The notes under the pieces: generated by a model
What the model was told of the DNA's origin: nothing
Databases searched by the model: none
The model's input: the letters and a program-made list of their open reading frames with translations, nothing else
Made by a program: the position numbers and the translations under genes
Source: Limnephilus marmoratus
Taxonomy: Eukaryota; Arthropoda; Insecta; Trichoptera; Limnephilidae
DNA: 64,000 bases
NCBI GenBank assembly: GCA_917880885.1
Contig: OU862910.1
Span: forward strand, 56,163,285-56,227,284
Reading direction: 5' to 3'
In this document: piece after piece, positions 31,171-43,064 of the stretch
Position numbering within the stretch: the first letter of the stretch is position 1
Layout: each line of letters opens with the position of its first letter

Positions 31171-31519
31171 AATTTATTGTCTTTACAGGATGTCTGTAGG
31201 TATTATTTTTGTCTAATTTTACTATTTTTGAGGATGTCTATATTATTTTTGTCCCATTTTTTTGTTAGATTAGGTTAGGTTAGGTTAGGTTTTAACAGAT
31301 ATTTTGTTGGAGGATTTTTCGTCCGTAGGATATTTTGTCGGGGATATTTTGTTGGGGATATTTTGTCGGGGATATTTTGTTGGGGATATTTTGTCGGGAA
31401 TATTTTGTCCGTAGGATATTTTGTCGGGGATGTTTTGTTGGGGATATTTTGTCGGGAATTTTTGTTCGTAGGAAATTTGTCGGGGATATTTTGTTGGGGA
31501 TATTTTGTCGCGGGATGAA

Positions 31520-32277
31520 AACGCGTATTACCAACGAACACGCCCACAGCGTTCTTATTTTGATTTATTTCTTCAGTGGTTGCTGATGTGTGGCTAGTCA
31601 TTATTTATCAATAATAATTTATTCACTGTATGTTTACCAGGTAATTTAAATAAATCTCGGAGAAAGTAGGTGAAATACGACATCTTCGAGTAATGGTACA
31701 AGACTAAATATCACATAAAACATAATACTTCTACGAACACATACATACGCATACAAACCCATACACCAATTGCACAAATACGCGCACAACATAACATAGG
31801 TCTCAAATGAAAAAACATTTAATACAGAGATTCGATACGAAATGTTCTCAGCGACTATATGCAGAACACAGCGTAACGTCCCAAAAGTCTTCGTTAAATA
31901 AATCTTGAATTCTAATACATTTAATAAAAAAAACGAGTGTGCTTTAGACCACACGACTTCTTTAGCTCCACCTATATGTACCGACAATAGGCCTGCACTT
32001 TGTCTTACATATACGAAACGTAACTGGCTATGAGAGAAAGAGAGAAAGAAAATGTGTGCTCGCACCTTTCTCTTTTGCCTCTACAGTATTATATGAAACG
32101 TAACTCTCTCTCTTTTTCTATCTTCAATAACTTATATCTTCCTCTCAACTTTCGTTCGCCCCACTTTTCGTAACGCTCTCGTCAAGCATTCACCAGCTTA
32201 CTCCCCAAGTCAAGCGTGCGTAAAGAAGTTTTACTTCAATAAACATAATAGTCGTTTTTACTTCAACAAACATAATG
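31520..32277. other. Nothing assigned; CT/GA-rich near 32030-32130
   Basis: A 139-codon minus frame (31646-32065) lacks any recognised motif. I treat it as chance because the stretch is flanked by repeats and the composition is skewed. Confidence 0.3.
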
Positions 32278-32645
32278 ACGACCTCCGTTGTCCAGTGGGT
32301 AAGACTCTTGACTCACAATCTCACAATTTGTGTTATTTCACAATTAATTCATTTAAAATAATATATAGTATATTTGCGGCATGTTCCAGAGTGGAAGATA
32401 CTATCAGCATCGCCCTGGTGTAAGACCACCATTCAGAATTGAAACGTTGCTTGAAAATGGCTTCAGCCGTGTTTAGTGACCAGATCTGAATAGCCAGGTA
32501 CTTCCCAACCTTCCTCTTCCCCACCTCCTTCCCCTCCCCACTACCTTCAGCCTCACAACATACCCCGATTGGGGATGCCATAGTCTCACTGGGTCCAGAC
32601 GGGAGCAGTTAAGATTCTTGTGCGGTATTCACTGAAAAAAAAAAA
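32278..32645 (+). mobile_element. SINE2 copy D, B box deleted
   Basis: The head GACCTCCGTTGTCCAGTGGG is followed after CTTGACTCACAATCT directly by CACAATTTGTGTTATTTC, so the B box and ~45 bp are missing. The body and A-tail (to 32645) are normal. Confidence 0.85.
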
Positions 32646-32919
32646 GTCTAATACTGAAAATGATGAAAAGGAATCAGATGAAATGAGTGTTACAAAATAT
32701 TTTTCTATAACCTTTTATAAGTTTTATCAAGAAAGTTTTTAACAGTTTAGTGCCAACTTACTTTAAATACAAACTACATTACAGTGAAGAATTTCACACG
32801 ATACACACACGATAGTAAGGAAACATTGGTTCCTTGACAACTAAACAAAATGGCACATCAACAACCCAATTTGAAAATCATTAAAAGTGATGAAAACAAA
32901 AAAATAGCCAGTGACCTAA

Positions 32920-33366
32920 GGGGTATACATTAATTACGTGAGCTCACAATGGAGGGAGGGGTACAGTAAGATCTCACCAAATCTCATGTAAACCGGGGAG
33001 GGGGTCAATAAAAACCTCACGTTAACTTTAAAAGAATATACTCGTGTCCCAAATCTAACGATACGGGCGCAGGCCTAGAGAAACCCATCCTACCATACCC
33101 CTTCCCGCCCCATCGTATCCCATTACGCCTCTCCCCCCCCCATTGAGCTAAATACAACAGTGACAATAACCGTTACAGGTCAACAGCTCGTCACGATTAT
33201 GTTTACATCAACGGGGGGGGGGGGGGCGTGATAGGAGGAGGGGGGTCGAAACAAAACTCACTTAATCTCACCAAGGGGGTCGCACCGAAACTCACTTACA
33301 TAATCTCACCAAGGGGGGGGAGTCTAGATTGGGAAAAAAATTGCTCACGAAATTAATGTATGCCCC
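32920..33366. mobile_element. G-run MITE, TAA target duplication
   Basis: The left end GGGGTATACATTAATTACGTGAG and the inverse right end (CTCACGAAATTAATGTATGCCCC) are flanked by TAA (32917-32919 and 33367-33369). The interior has repeated TCACCAA and G-runs, like the 56309 element. Confidence 0.8.
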
Positions 33367-33369
33367 TAA

Positions 33370-33914
33370 CCTAACGTAAACTATTTTGTTTAACCTTGTT
33401 TTTTTAATGAATAATGTTTTTTCAAAGGAGTGATGAATTGACAGTTTGTTGGGTTATCCGGTCACAGAAAACATTAGACTAAAAAGATTGAACAAATAAA
33501 CAAAAACACGGAATTGTTCGCTGTATAAAGGCATCCAAATGTATATATAGTATTTACTAGTGAAATTAAATGTATAATGTATATAATAAAAATGTATATG
33601 TTATAAGTATTTGAAATTAGCTAATTGTAAATTTAAATTACATATATTTATATTAGACCCAATGACCAAGTGCCTTTATTGACCGAAGATTAGACCACAT
33701 TTCTAATAAAATACAGAATTTTAAAAATAATTATTTTGATTTGCGGTCTGCACATTTGATGTCGGCTTATGAAACAATAAAATGTACATTGGTACGAATT
33801 TTAAAATTTTATACGTCGGCGCCGCGATGTCTGGGATTTATTGCAAAGTTTGCAGTAACGAGTATCAATGTGTTAACAAATTAAACAACATATAACAACA
33901 ACAAACAATTTTTG
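33370..33914. other. AT-rich DNA, nothing assigned
   Basis: No feature recognised. Confidence 0.35.
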
Positions 33915-34440
33915 ACAGCCTCCGTGGTCGATGGGTAAGCCTCTCGACTAGCTTGAGCTATCTTGAGGTCGTGGGTTCAAATCCCGACGAGAGCAAATAA
34001 ATTTTATTTGACTGATTTGTGACATTTCACAATTTAATAATTTTAAAAATACTAAAAGTAAATTTTCCGCACGTTCCATAGTGGAAGATACTGTCAGTAT
34101 CACCGTGGTGTATTTCACAATTGAATCGTTGGTTGCTTGAAGTGACTTTATACGTCAGATATGATTTTAGATTTTCACTGCCAAAAATCTTTTCGTTATT
34201 TATTTTTGGAGTGTTATGCCGTGTTGCGCTATCTCCTTCTTTAAGCAACGGCACGGCACGGCAACGACACGGCATAAAACCCCAAAAATAAATAAGGAAA
34301 AAAACTTTATACGTGTTCGGTGACTAGATCTGAATTGCCAGGTATTTCCCACCTTCCTCTTACCCATCTCCTTCCCCTTCTCATTTTCTTCAGCCTCACA
34401 ACATACTCTAAATATGCGCGTAGTCACACTGGCTGCAGCT
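33915..34440 (+). mobile_element. SINE2 copy E, interrupted by a palindrome
   Basis: The head GACAGCCTCCGTGGTCGATGGG and B-box GTGGGTTCAAATCCCG (33973-33986) are followed by the usual body to about 34145. After the palindrome it resumes at GTGTTCGGTGACTAGATCTG (34314) to about 34440. Confidence 0.8.
34150..34312. repeat. Penelope-derived palindrome 2, in SINE2 copy E
   Basis: TTTTTGGAGTGTTATGCCGTG and its inverse CACGGCATAAAACCCCAAAAA lie around a shortened centre with three CGGCACGG-type words. Same family as 30950 and 53820. Confidence 0.75.
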
Positions 34441-34604
34441 CCCCTAGCACCATCGATCGAAAATGATTGATATGATAACTTCTCATCGTGACTGTATGAC
34501 TGCAGATCGCCAACGAATAAGTAACAGTTCACGATGACTAAGTGTTCTTAATGTATTCGACGTCAACTGTACGTTGCGATCTCTAGTTGTCCTAGGGAAC
34601 TTTA

Positions 34605-35210
34605 TTTTTTTAATATTTATATGTATACTGCGCATGAGTCCCAACTGCTCCCATCTAGAACCAGTGAGACAATGGCATCCCCGATTGGGGTATGTTGTGA
34701 GGCTGAAGGTAGTGAGGAGGGGAAGAAGATGGGAAAGAGGAAGGTGGGGAAGTACCTGGCTATTCAGATCTGGTCACCAAACACGACTAAGAGCCATTTC
34801 ACGCAACGTGTTAATTCTGAAGTCTTACCCCAGGGCTATACTGAAATTATCTTCCTCCCTGAAGCGTTCCGCAAATATACTACATAATTGTTTTTTTTTT
34901 TTTTTAAAGAAAGACAAACATTCCCGGGATACAAATAACCCAACAATGTATGAAAATCTCCTACTACCACCACAGAAAGCCTAAAATGTTGCTTGTGTTG
35001 TGATGGAGGACTTAGCCAGCCGAGGAATCGAACACGCGACGCTCGGGTGGGACAAAAGCGCTATGTCCACTCGACCACTGACCGGTCGGTTTAAATGAAT
35101 GAATTGTGAAATAACACAAATTACCCAATAAAATTTATTTGCCACGCCGAGATTCGATCCCGCGACCTTCGGATTGCGAGTCAAGTGCCTTACCGCTAAA
35201 CCACGCCGAT
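34605..35210 (-). mobile_element. SINE2 copy F, split by another SINE
   Basis: The 3' part is at 34616-34885 and the head at 35088-35210 (GGCGTGGTTTAGCGGTAAGG and B box on minus). The tRNA-headed element at 34890-35087 separates them. Confidence 0.85.
34890..35087 (-). mobile_element. tRNA-headed SINE of a third family, nested in SINE2
   Basis: On the minus strand the head is GACCGGTCAGTGGTCGAGTGG (A-box-like) and GTGTTCGATTCCTCGG (B-box-like). A ~110-bp body and poly(A) follow, seen as the T-run 34890-34903. It is unlike SINE2 outside the tRNA-like part. Confidence 0.75.
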
Positions 35211-35254
35211 GAGAAGTTACCGAAATTTATCCTATCAATCCTTATCCATCGACA

Positions 35255-35312
35255 TTGCTAGGTATTTGATACCGGTTGGGAGTCGTCTGCAGTATTCACA
35301 TTAAAAACAGAG
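35255..35312 (+). mobile_element. SINE2 3' end scrap
   Basis: GGTTGGGAGTCGTCTGCAGTATTCAC is a diverged form of the SINE2 end (GTTGGGACTCTTGTGCGGTATTCA). Confidence 0.5.
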
Positions 35313-35441
35313 CTCTGTAGCTCGCGTTAAAGATTACATATCGAGATAAAAAATAATTGCACTAACCCAGACCTAGACATTCCAATTAGAAAACCACGTG
35401 CTAATTTCATGACGTAGTAATAAACTATTATAGTTAAGAAA

Positions 35442-36123
35442 CTAGCTGACCCGGCGAACTTCGTACTGTCTTTGAATCAATAACTGTTGTGTTAACTTAT
35501 TAGCTGAATTAAAGTCAGTTTATTTTTTATGTTAAAAATTACACAATGAAGCAATTATCGATGCGCAACTGTCCGTGTTTTGTTTTTGTCAGTATCGGAG
35601 ATGGCGTTGTGCACGGATTTATAATTTTTGTGATTTTCTTACTTTTCCACTTACTTGCGGGAATTGCGTTTAATTTTCTGTATACGTGTGAGGGAGATTT
35701 ATTATAGTTATTGTATTTTTCCTGTGGAAAGGTGCAGACATACGTTCATCGTTTGTCCCATTTTCGACTGTTGATATTTAATGTGTAAGAAAGAGGGACA
35801 GCTTTATATGTTTAAGATCAAAAGCAAAACAATCAGCGCATTGACATTTTTGTCGTTTTTGAATTTTTGGAATTCACTCACTATTCAATATTATACTTAT
35901 CACAATATTGCTCTAGCTCTTTCAAAAGATTAAAATTCGTTCCATACATTCGAGCAAAAGATTTTCTTAATATTTTTTTTCGTGAATTTTTACGATGTTT
36001 TAATGGCTATTCCGCTAATCTGGGCGGAGACAGATCCAACAAATCAGAGATCATAAAAATCGATCCAGCCGTTCTTGAGTTATAAATGGTGTAACTAACA
36101 CGTATTTGTTTTATATATTAAGA
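35442..36123 (-). mobile_element. Helitron, first of a tandem pair
   Basis: On the minus strand it begins TCTTAATATATAAAACAAAT (36123 downward) and ends GTTCGCCGGGTCAGCTAG before T (35442). CTAG with a GC-rich hairpin before it and TC at the start are Helitron hallmarks. No Rep/helicase coding is present. Confidence 0.85.
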
Positions 36124-37249
36124 CTAGCTGACCCGACGAACTTCGTACCGCCTCGGAATCAATAGCTGTTGAATTAAATTCAGTTTTTTAATTAACTTAA
36201 AAATTACGCAATGAAGCAATTATCAATGCGCAACTGTCCGTGTTTTGTTTTTGTCAGTATCAGAGATGGTGTTGTGTACGGATTTATATTTTTGTGATTT
36301 TCTTACTTTTACAATTACTTACTGGAATTCGGAAGGCGGATACGGGTGCCGCCGCCCCGGGAACCATTTATTGAATAACCAACACCTCTGCCATAGATCA
36401 CTCCAAGTGGTTCGCTACGTTCGGTGATTTAGCAGGGGTGCCCGGGTTCATGAGGTGACTTATGTCCAGGTCTTGGCAGTTGATGCGCCTGCCCACCTGC
36501 TGCGTGGCGGGCCGGATCGAGAGAGACTGGTTGAGGGAGGCCTTTTGACCTTTCCAGCCGGATTCTCTCGACCCATTGCCTTGCACCACAGTTGGAGGGA
36601 TGGATTCATACGCCCGTCACTCCCGGACACACTGACCCCCAGATTCCTACCCACCCCTCATACCTTTTTCCTTCCCAGAACTTTCTATCTTCCCCGTTCC
36701 TTAAAAAGATCCTCCACATAGCATCCCCTAAGATGACATAGGTCCTGAGAGAAATTATTTTCCTCAGGGCCTCCTGTGTGGAGCTTATGTAAAAAAGATG
36801 CGTTTCATTTCAGAGATTTATTATAATTATTGTATTTTTCCTTTGAAGGTGTGCAGACATACGTTCACCATTTGTCTCATTTTCGACTATTGACATTGAG
36901 GGTGTAAGTAAGAAGGGCAGCATTATATGATTTAAAACAAATGCACAACAATCAACGCATTGACATTTGACGTTTTTGAATGTTTGGAATTCACGCACAG
37001 TTCAATATTATACCTCTCACAATATTGCTGCAGTTCTTTCAAAATATGAGAATTCGTTCCATACAAAATGTATGTGGAAAATAATTTTCTTTGTAACTAT
37101 TTATTTCGTTAACTTTTGTGATGTTTCAATAGTTATTATTCTATCCGGGGCGGAGACAAATCCAACAAATCAAAGATCATCAAAATCAGCCCAGCCGTTC
37201 TCGAGTTATAAATGGTGTAACTAACCCGTATTTGTTTTATATATTAAGA
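36124..37249 (-). mobile_element. Helitron, second of a tandem pair, carrying SINE1
   Basis: It starts immediately at the end of the previous copy with no base between, in the same orientation, and ends at 37249. Net length without the SINE1 (36327-36796) is ~656 bp, against 682 for its neighbour. The site of insertion (GGAATT|GCGTTT) can be read from the intact neighbour. Confidence 0.85.
36327..36796 (+). mobile_element. SINE1 copy 11, full length
   Basis: The head AATTCGGAAGGCGGATACGGG and tail GAGCTTATGTAAAAAA are complete. It is inserted in a Helitron in the opposite orientation. Confidence 0.9.
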
Positions 37250-38024
37250 TATGTTACCAGACACATTCTCACGCCTTATTATCCGGCTCGAAGGACCAAA
37301 AAATGTATGGGTATTTATGTTGTGAGAGTGGTTTTGTGTTTTTGTAAAATGACTGGCGAAGGACCTTGATTTTTGTGTTACTGATCACTGCCTGCAATAG
37401 CAAAATTAAATGTTGCATAGAAGGAATGACTCACCGGAAAAGGATAAGGATCTTGTATGCTAGCAATGCTGCATTCGCTTCCATCCAAGAAGCACGATCA
37501 CAATAGGCGTAAATGTTCGTTATTTTTATAGTGCACGGAGCAGTTATTTTTAATAGCGGATTAACCGATGGCGAAACACAGTTGTTGTTTCGCGGCGGGA
37601 GTGTTATTGCAGACTTTCGTGAGCAGAGTACAGTGATGGCTATATGCAGCGGGAGTTTATTGCAGACTGAATAAGGTTGGCGGGTATGCGAGTGGGGAAA
37701 AGGTAGGACAAAAGGACTTGCAACAATAATTAATACCAAGTCCAAGCAGTGATAGTATGTATGTGTGCTGTGTAGGTATGTGTATGTGTAGGTATTAGTA
37801 TGTGCGTAACCATATAAATTTAAAAAAAAATAGAGAAATTAATAATTATACAAGCCATACTACTTAGAAATTAACAACTGTACATGACGTTCTAATAAAA
37901 TCAATATAATTTATTGTTTACGTTAGTTTCAATAACCTGTTTTATTGCAATAATTTTCCTTTACTTTTACATGACGTATCAATCAAAAGCTACAGAAATA
38001 TAATTTATTTATATATATATATTT
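37250..38024. other. Nothing assigned; GT-rich microsatellite near 37755
   Basis: GTATGTATGTGTGCTGTGTAGG and neighbours form a short GT-rich run. The 104-codon minus frame at 37431-37745 has no recognised motif. Confidence 0.35.
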
Positions 38025-38265
38025 CAGTGGCGGTCAATGAGTTTTCAGTGAGCTAAAGTGCTAAGATTGAAAAATACGACGTTATCGATGTTATTGTAGC
38101 TGAAAACAATTTTTTTTTCAAAATTTCAACTTTTACGAATATATGCTGAAAATCTTCACACAAAATGTTGAAATAAAAAAAAATCATTTTCAGCTACAAC
38201 GTCAATAACGTCATTTTTATCAATCTTAGCACTCTAGCTCATTGAAAACTCACGGACCACCACTG
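38025..38265. mobile_element. hAT-type MITE with 8-bp TSD
   Basis: The left end CAGTGGCGGTCAATGAG and the inverse right end CAGTGGTGGTCCGTGAG lead into ~80-bp arms (GAGCTAAAGTGCTAAGATTGA). The flanks ATATATTT and ATATATTA form an 8-bp duplication with one change, although the local sequence is low-complexity. Confidence 0.8.
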
Positions 38266-38449
38266 ATATATTACCATATTTAATATGGTAATTTTTTTCT
38301 AGCATGTGTAAAATGTTTGGACTGCATTTTAAAACTACCGTTCAATAATTAATTTACTAATCAATTATATCGAAGTTCAATATGTTTTTGATATATTCAC
38401 GGTCAATGAGGTAATAAATTGCAACAATGTATACATATATTATTTTTGT

Positions 38450-39325
38450 TTGAATACCGCACAAGAATCACTATGACATCCCAAATTGGACTGAAAGTAG
38501 TGGGGAGGGAAAGGAAATGAGGTAGAAGAAGGTGGGGATGTTTTCGACTATTCAGATCTGGTCACCAAACACGGCTGAAGCCATTTTAAGCAATGATTTA
38601 ATTGGGAATGGTGGTGTTACACCAGGGCGTAACTGAATGTACCTTCCACTCTGAAACTTTGTCGCAAATATACCTTGCATTATTTTAAACTAGCTGCTTC
38701 CCGGCATGCGTTGCTATGCCATTTAATAAAGAAATAGTTTCTCCCTGCGTGTCCTTTCCCATTCGTCCGTTCCCATTCCCCTGCCTCCTCCCCTTACTCT
38801 CCCGCGTTCCCTTCCCCTTTTGCGTTCACACTCCGTCTCCTCCACCTTTCCTCTCCCCCTTTCTCTGTCCCGCGAACCCCCTCCCCCCTCCTACCTGCCG
38901 CATTCCATACATTCAGTCCCGGTACATTAATTTTTCAAACAGCCCGCGTGCCACCTATTGCAATTTTTTTATACAAATTTCATAATGCCAGAGCTCACCA
39001 GTAGTTTTATACAAACCTTGTCCTGACAATAACGAACACAACAAAAAAAGAAATATCCAATTTGGTGTAGTCATTCGGAAGTTATGCGCGTACATACATT
39101 TCGGCGATTCATTTTTATTAATATATAAGATATATATAGAAGATAGATATAGATGATTAAATTGTGTAATAACACAAATTATTCAAATAAAATTTCCTTG
39201 CGCACGCGGGGATTTGAGCCCGCGAACTTCGGATAGTTAATCTAAAATAAATTAAAAATTAACCCCTTAAATATCAATCCTTATCCATCCATAAGCCTTA
39301 CCCCTCGACCACGGAGGCTGTCAAT
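38450..39325 (-). mobile_element. SINE2 copy G, split by a Helitron
   Basis: The tail half is at 38450-38689 (with deletions) and the head half at 39131-39325. The B-box region GGGATTTGAGCCCGCG and the TGACAGCCTCCGTGGTCGAGG head (minus) can be read. The head half also has a ~60-bp insertion near 39235-39290. Confidence 0.8.
38690..39130 (-). mobile_element. Helitron, complete, nested in SINE2 copy G
   Basis: CTAG lies at 38690 after A and the TC end at 39130 before T, i.e. insertion between A and T. The hairpin GGCATGCGTTGCTATGCC is at 38702-38719. Same family as 19679-20202, but its G/A-rich tract is much shorter. Confidence 0.9.
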
Positions 39326-39330
39326 TGAAT

Positions 39331-41505
39331 TTTAATGATAATAACTAACAAACGCACTAATTTCAGTTGTCGGCCTGTCTGTGATTGTAACTCCGTTTTG
39401 AATGCAAGTGTCGTTTTCAAAATTGGAATTATTATGTCAGGAACTCAGACAAGCGTTATATTTGTCATTTTCAAAATTGAAACTGATGTGTAAAGATTTC
39501 AGACTATCCCGTGGTTTTTCACGGCTCTGCGTAGTAGTAGTTGTAATACTTTTTATGGCCCAATTTTCACAGCACCCAGACGTGGGTAACTTACAAAAGT
39601 GGAATTATAGAAAAAAAAATATTATACGATCGCGTGCTATGGCAATAAATAAAGTAATATTATACTTGATTGTGTAACGGGGAACAACCCGTTAATTTCT
39701 TGTTTATAAATATAATTCTTTGGTCAACAGATTTAATAGGTTTACAACACTTACGAACTAATAATAGATTAGAATTAAAGTTTGTTGACAATTCTAACTA
39801 TTTCAAAACCATATAAATATATTAATGTTTTTTATTATTATCGTTTTTTTGAAATATTGATAATTTTGTTTATTAGTGGTGAATACAAAATGATTTGTTT
39901 CACTTTAATAAAATACATTTTTGAACAAATTTATTTTTAAAAAATCTTGTGTTATTTAAGAATGTAAACTAAGGTGGGTCATTTAAAATAAATATTTTTT
40001 AAATTCTAAGAACGATAAAATCGTGCCAAATGGGTTCAAAACGACGTGTTTAAAATTCTTCAAATTTCTGAAACAAACTCCTTCCTCTGGAATCACTTCA
40101 AAGTTTTGAATTTTTTTATTATAATGGGTTATTTCTAGTGTATATATTTTAACCATATTTTTTGTAAGCTTCCATGGCAAATATAGAAATCATTTACAAA
40201 AAGTCCCAAGATTGAGTCTCTCAAAATAATGCCGAAATTTGAGAGTAAGAAGGATTTTGCTGGTATTTGAATACACTGCCTTGAGTTAATTTGAATTATA
40301 TTACTATACATTATTTTAAATAAATAAATCAAAATGTTCCCTCTATTTCGTGTTTTATTCAAAACAGTTAATTTTTAATGGTTTATCTAACATCTTTTTA
40401 AGATTTAACAACGATAGGGTTTTTTCTATTATGTGAAATTTCATAGTCAATCCGGAGGAAGAAGATGCTATAAAAATATTATTAAAAAATTACCTGATTT
40501 CAAATCTTCATTTAACACCTTTTTACAATTATACAAATCAAAACAAGATTTTTCCCATACAGCCTTGACCCAACCTAATGTATACATTATGTGTACCTGC
40601 CCATTATAATGATTAAAAATAACACAATAGCACAGATAATAAATACAATGATTAGTGAATATAAATAAATAATTTTTTCTCCAATATTTGCAAATTCACT
40701 TTGTGGCATCATTTTTATTGAATGAAAATATATCACTTTATAGAACACCACTTATTTTATCAAAATTATCAAAACCAACTTTTTCTTTGTCACGATAAAA
40801 TTAAAATTAACAAAAGACCAACAAGTATAAACAAATAAGAACCAATAGACAAAAACATTGTAAAGAGTGGTGATTAATTACTTAAAGGTATCATAAAAAA
40901 AAAACAATTATATAAAATGAATTACGAAAAATATTTTAGAATATAATTTTATAATTGCATTTAAAAATTAACAAAAAATAAGTAAATTATCTAAATAAGA
41001 GAAATAAATTACTACAAATATGGGTATAAGTCAATTAATTAAAATAAATTTAAGAAATGGAAAGAGACCGTTGGATTTGAAATACGTTGATAACATTGAT
41101 GAAATAAGAGGTGTTTTAAAAAGTGGTTTGTTTTCATTTGACTAAATAAATTAGATTAAAAAAACTTACCCTATAATTACAAGTAAACAGAAAAGCTTCA
41201 TGATGCACTTTGTTTTTTAATACTCACTATATTAAATGAATATAGTCTAATATAAATTAAAGAAAGCTAGCGTAACCAACAACTCTACTCAATAACTAGA
41301 AGTAAGCACTAACTGTTGGTCGCAGCCGCAGCGAGAGAGCTCTTTGCCTGAGAGAGTCTGTCTGTGGACTGACTATTGGCCAATTGCATATTCTTTTTAT
41401 TATACTAACTGAAAGCAACCTGACACCCACAATAATAGTCCATCATTCTATTGCGACCTGTGTATTGGACTCCTTCATGCAGTCCACACCTCAGGGCCGC
41501 ATTGA
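39331..41505. other. Long AT-rich interval, nothing assigned
   Basis: Over 2 kb with no recognised gene or repeat. Frames at 39402-39677, 39983-40180 and 40135-40362 show no family features. A GC-richer stretch near 41320-41380 has CAGCCGCAGCGAGAGAGC. Confidence 0.35.
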
Positions 41506-41908
41506 GGGAATAAATTTCTCTGACGTACAACATAAGGGAATAAACTATTCTGACATACAACATAAGGGAATAAAGTTCTCTGACATATAACATAGTGGAA
41601 TAAACTTCTCTGACATACAACATAAGGGAATAACTTATTAGACATAAGGGAATAAACTTCTCTGACAAACAACATAAGGAAATAAAGTTCTCTGACATAC
41701 AACATAAGGCAATAAACTTCTGTGACATACAACATAAGGGAATAAACTTCCCTGACATACAAAATAAGGTAATAAACTTCTCTGATATACAACATGAGGG
41801 AATAAACTTTTATGACGTACAAAATAAGGGAATAAACTTCTCTGACATACAACATAAGAGAATAAACTTCTCTTACATACAACGTAAGGAAATAAACTTC
41901 TATGATAA
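41506..41908 (+). repeat. 30-bp minisatellite, ~13 units
   Basis: The unit is GGGAATAAACTTCTCTGACA followed by TACAACATAA (30 bp). Units vary at a few sites, and one near 41634-41655 is shortened. Because 30 is a multiple of three, it opens long repetitive frames on the minus strand (LYVREVYSLM repeated), which are artefacts. Confidence 0.9.
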
Positions 41909-42144
41909 TCGTAATCTACAATCTACATTACAATATAAGCATTCCCCGATGGCGCCAATTAAATTATTTTAAGTTAATTATTAAAAAAATTATTATTTTA
42001 TTCGAAACCGATAGCAGATAAATACAAATTAAGTAACAAATGTACATGGGAAATAAAACTCTTCAAAACGAAATGTCTAGAAATTGTTACGTAGTTAACT
42101 TCACCTAACTTAAACCCCCAGGTTTTGCGACTATTTTGTCGAAA

Positions 42145-42680
42145 GGTCAAAATATTTCGCTTTGCAAAAAAATCCAAAAAATGGAACGTATCCAAAAACT
42201 AAAAAACTGTTTTTGAAAGGTGATAATACACTTTCAAATTGTATAATTCGTAATTTACATATAGTTTTCGAAATGTAATTTTTTTAATGCAAACATTAAG
42301 AAAGTTATAAAAATGGCTCACCTTTCGTTTTTCCAACTAAAATCACTGATAATGAAAAAACACACCTATTTTATTGGGCAAATAAATAATAAACGTAATC
42401 GCCGATAACATTTTTGTCGTTTCAAAACTTCCCAAATAAAAGTTTCACAATTTTTTGCCAAATTGCGGTCAAAAACTTTGGTTTCATAAAGATCTGTATT
42501 TGAATTATTTTGGGGTTTCCTCTTACGAGTAGATTTGATTATAAATCATGTTTTTTCTCTCTCTAACACCATTTAGATCATATTTTCGACCATGTAAGGG
42601 AGATACAACGATTTCGATGAGACCTCTACGAGTTGTTCCGAAAACCGAAAAAATTAGCGTGAAGGGTTAGCCGAACAAAA
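42145..42680 (+). repeat. Dispersed repeat D, copy 2, uninterrupted
   Basis: It contains in one piece the two blocks that are separated at 22040-22425 and 23085-23215, so it defines the original unit. No coding frame is conserved. Confidence 0.6.
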
Positions 42681-42684
42681 ATAT

Positions 42685-43064
42685 AACGAAAAAATCAAAG
42701 AAATCAGAAATACAAACAAAATTTATCTTTTACTAAAAATATGATAATTTTAATCAACGCTTCGCAATAGGAACTCTCTCGTATAAAGAGAAACGCCCGT
42801 CTTGTGAAGTCTAAGTCGGTTCTGTCTGAACTAATTCTTATCAATCCTAAACTGGTCTAGGGGTATTTCCGAGAGGTCTCGAGTCCTGCTCGAGTGATTC
42901 ACCTGTTTCAGGAAACGTACTTTGCGTTGGGTTTATTGGACAATAAAGGCTCCTTCCGGTCTTCGAGGCTTCATGACACTTTTCGCGGTGGGTTAAATGG
43001 TTTTTATAATTTTTACTATTCTTGAGAAATTCGCAAAGTGCGTCTTGGATAATATCATATTTAC
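42685..43064. other. Nothing assigned
   Basis: The 92-codon minus frame at 42847-43125 contains FLKNSKNYKNHL and GRSLYCPINPTQSTF but no family I can name. Confidence 0.3.

Larger units (their letters stand above)
30212..31510. repeat. Inverted arrays of 15-bp GACAAAATATCC units with TTAGG words
   Basis: The left part (30214-30262) has four units of CGACAAAATATCC/ACAAAACATCC followed by AACCTAACCTAAC. The right part (31265-31510) has TTAGG words then about 14 units of GGATATTTTGTCGGG in the opposite orientation. Between them lie a LINE piece and a palindrome. Confidence 0.65.

Noticed and set aside
31275..31601. Frames rich in NIPDKISPTKYP units
   Set aside because: They come from the 15-bp tandem array.
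31646..32065. 139-codon minus frame
   Set aside because: No recognised motif, hydrophobic and irregular; no support beyond length.
41405..41882. Two long repetitive minus frames (LYVREVYSLM units)
   Set aside because: They are produced by the 30-bp minisatellite.
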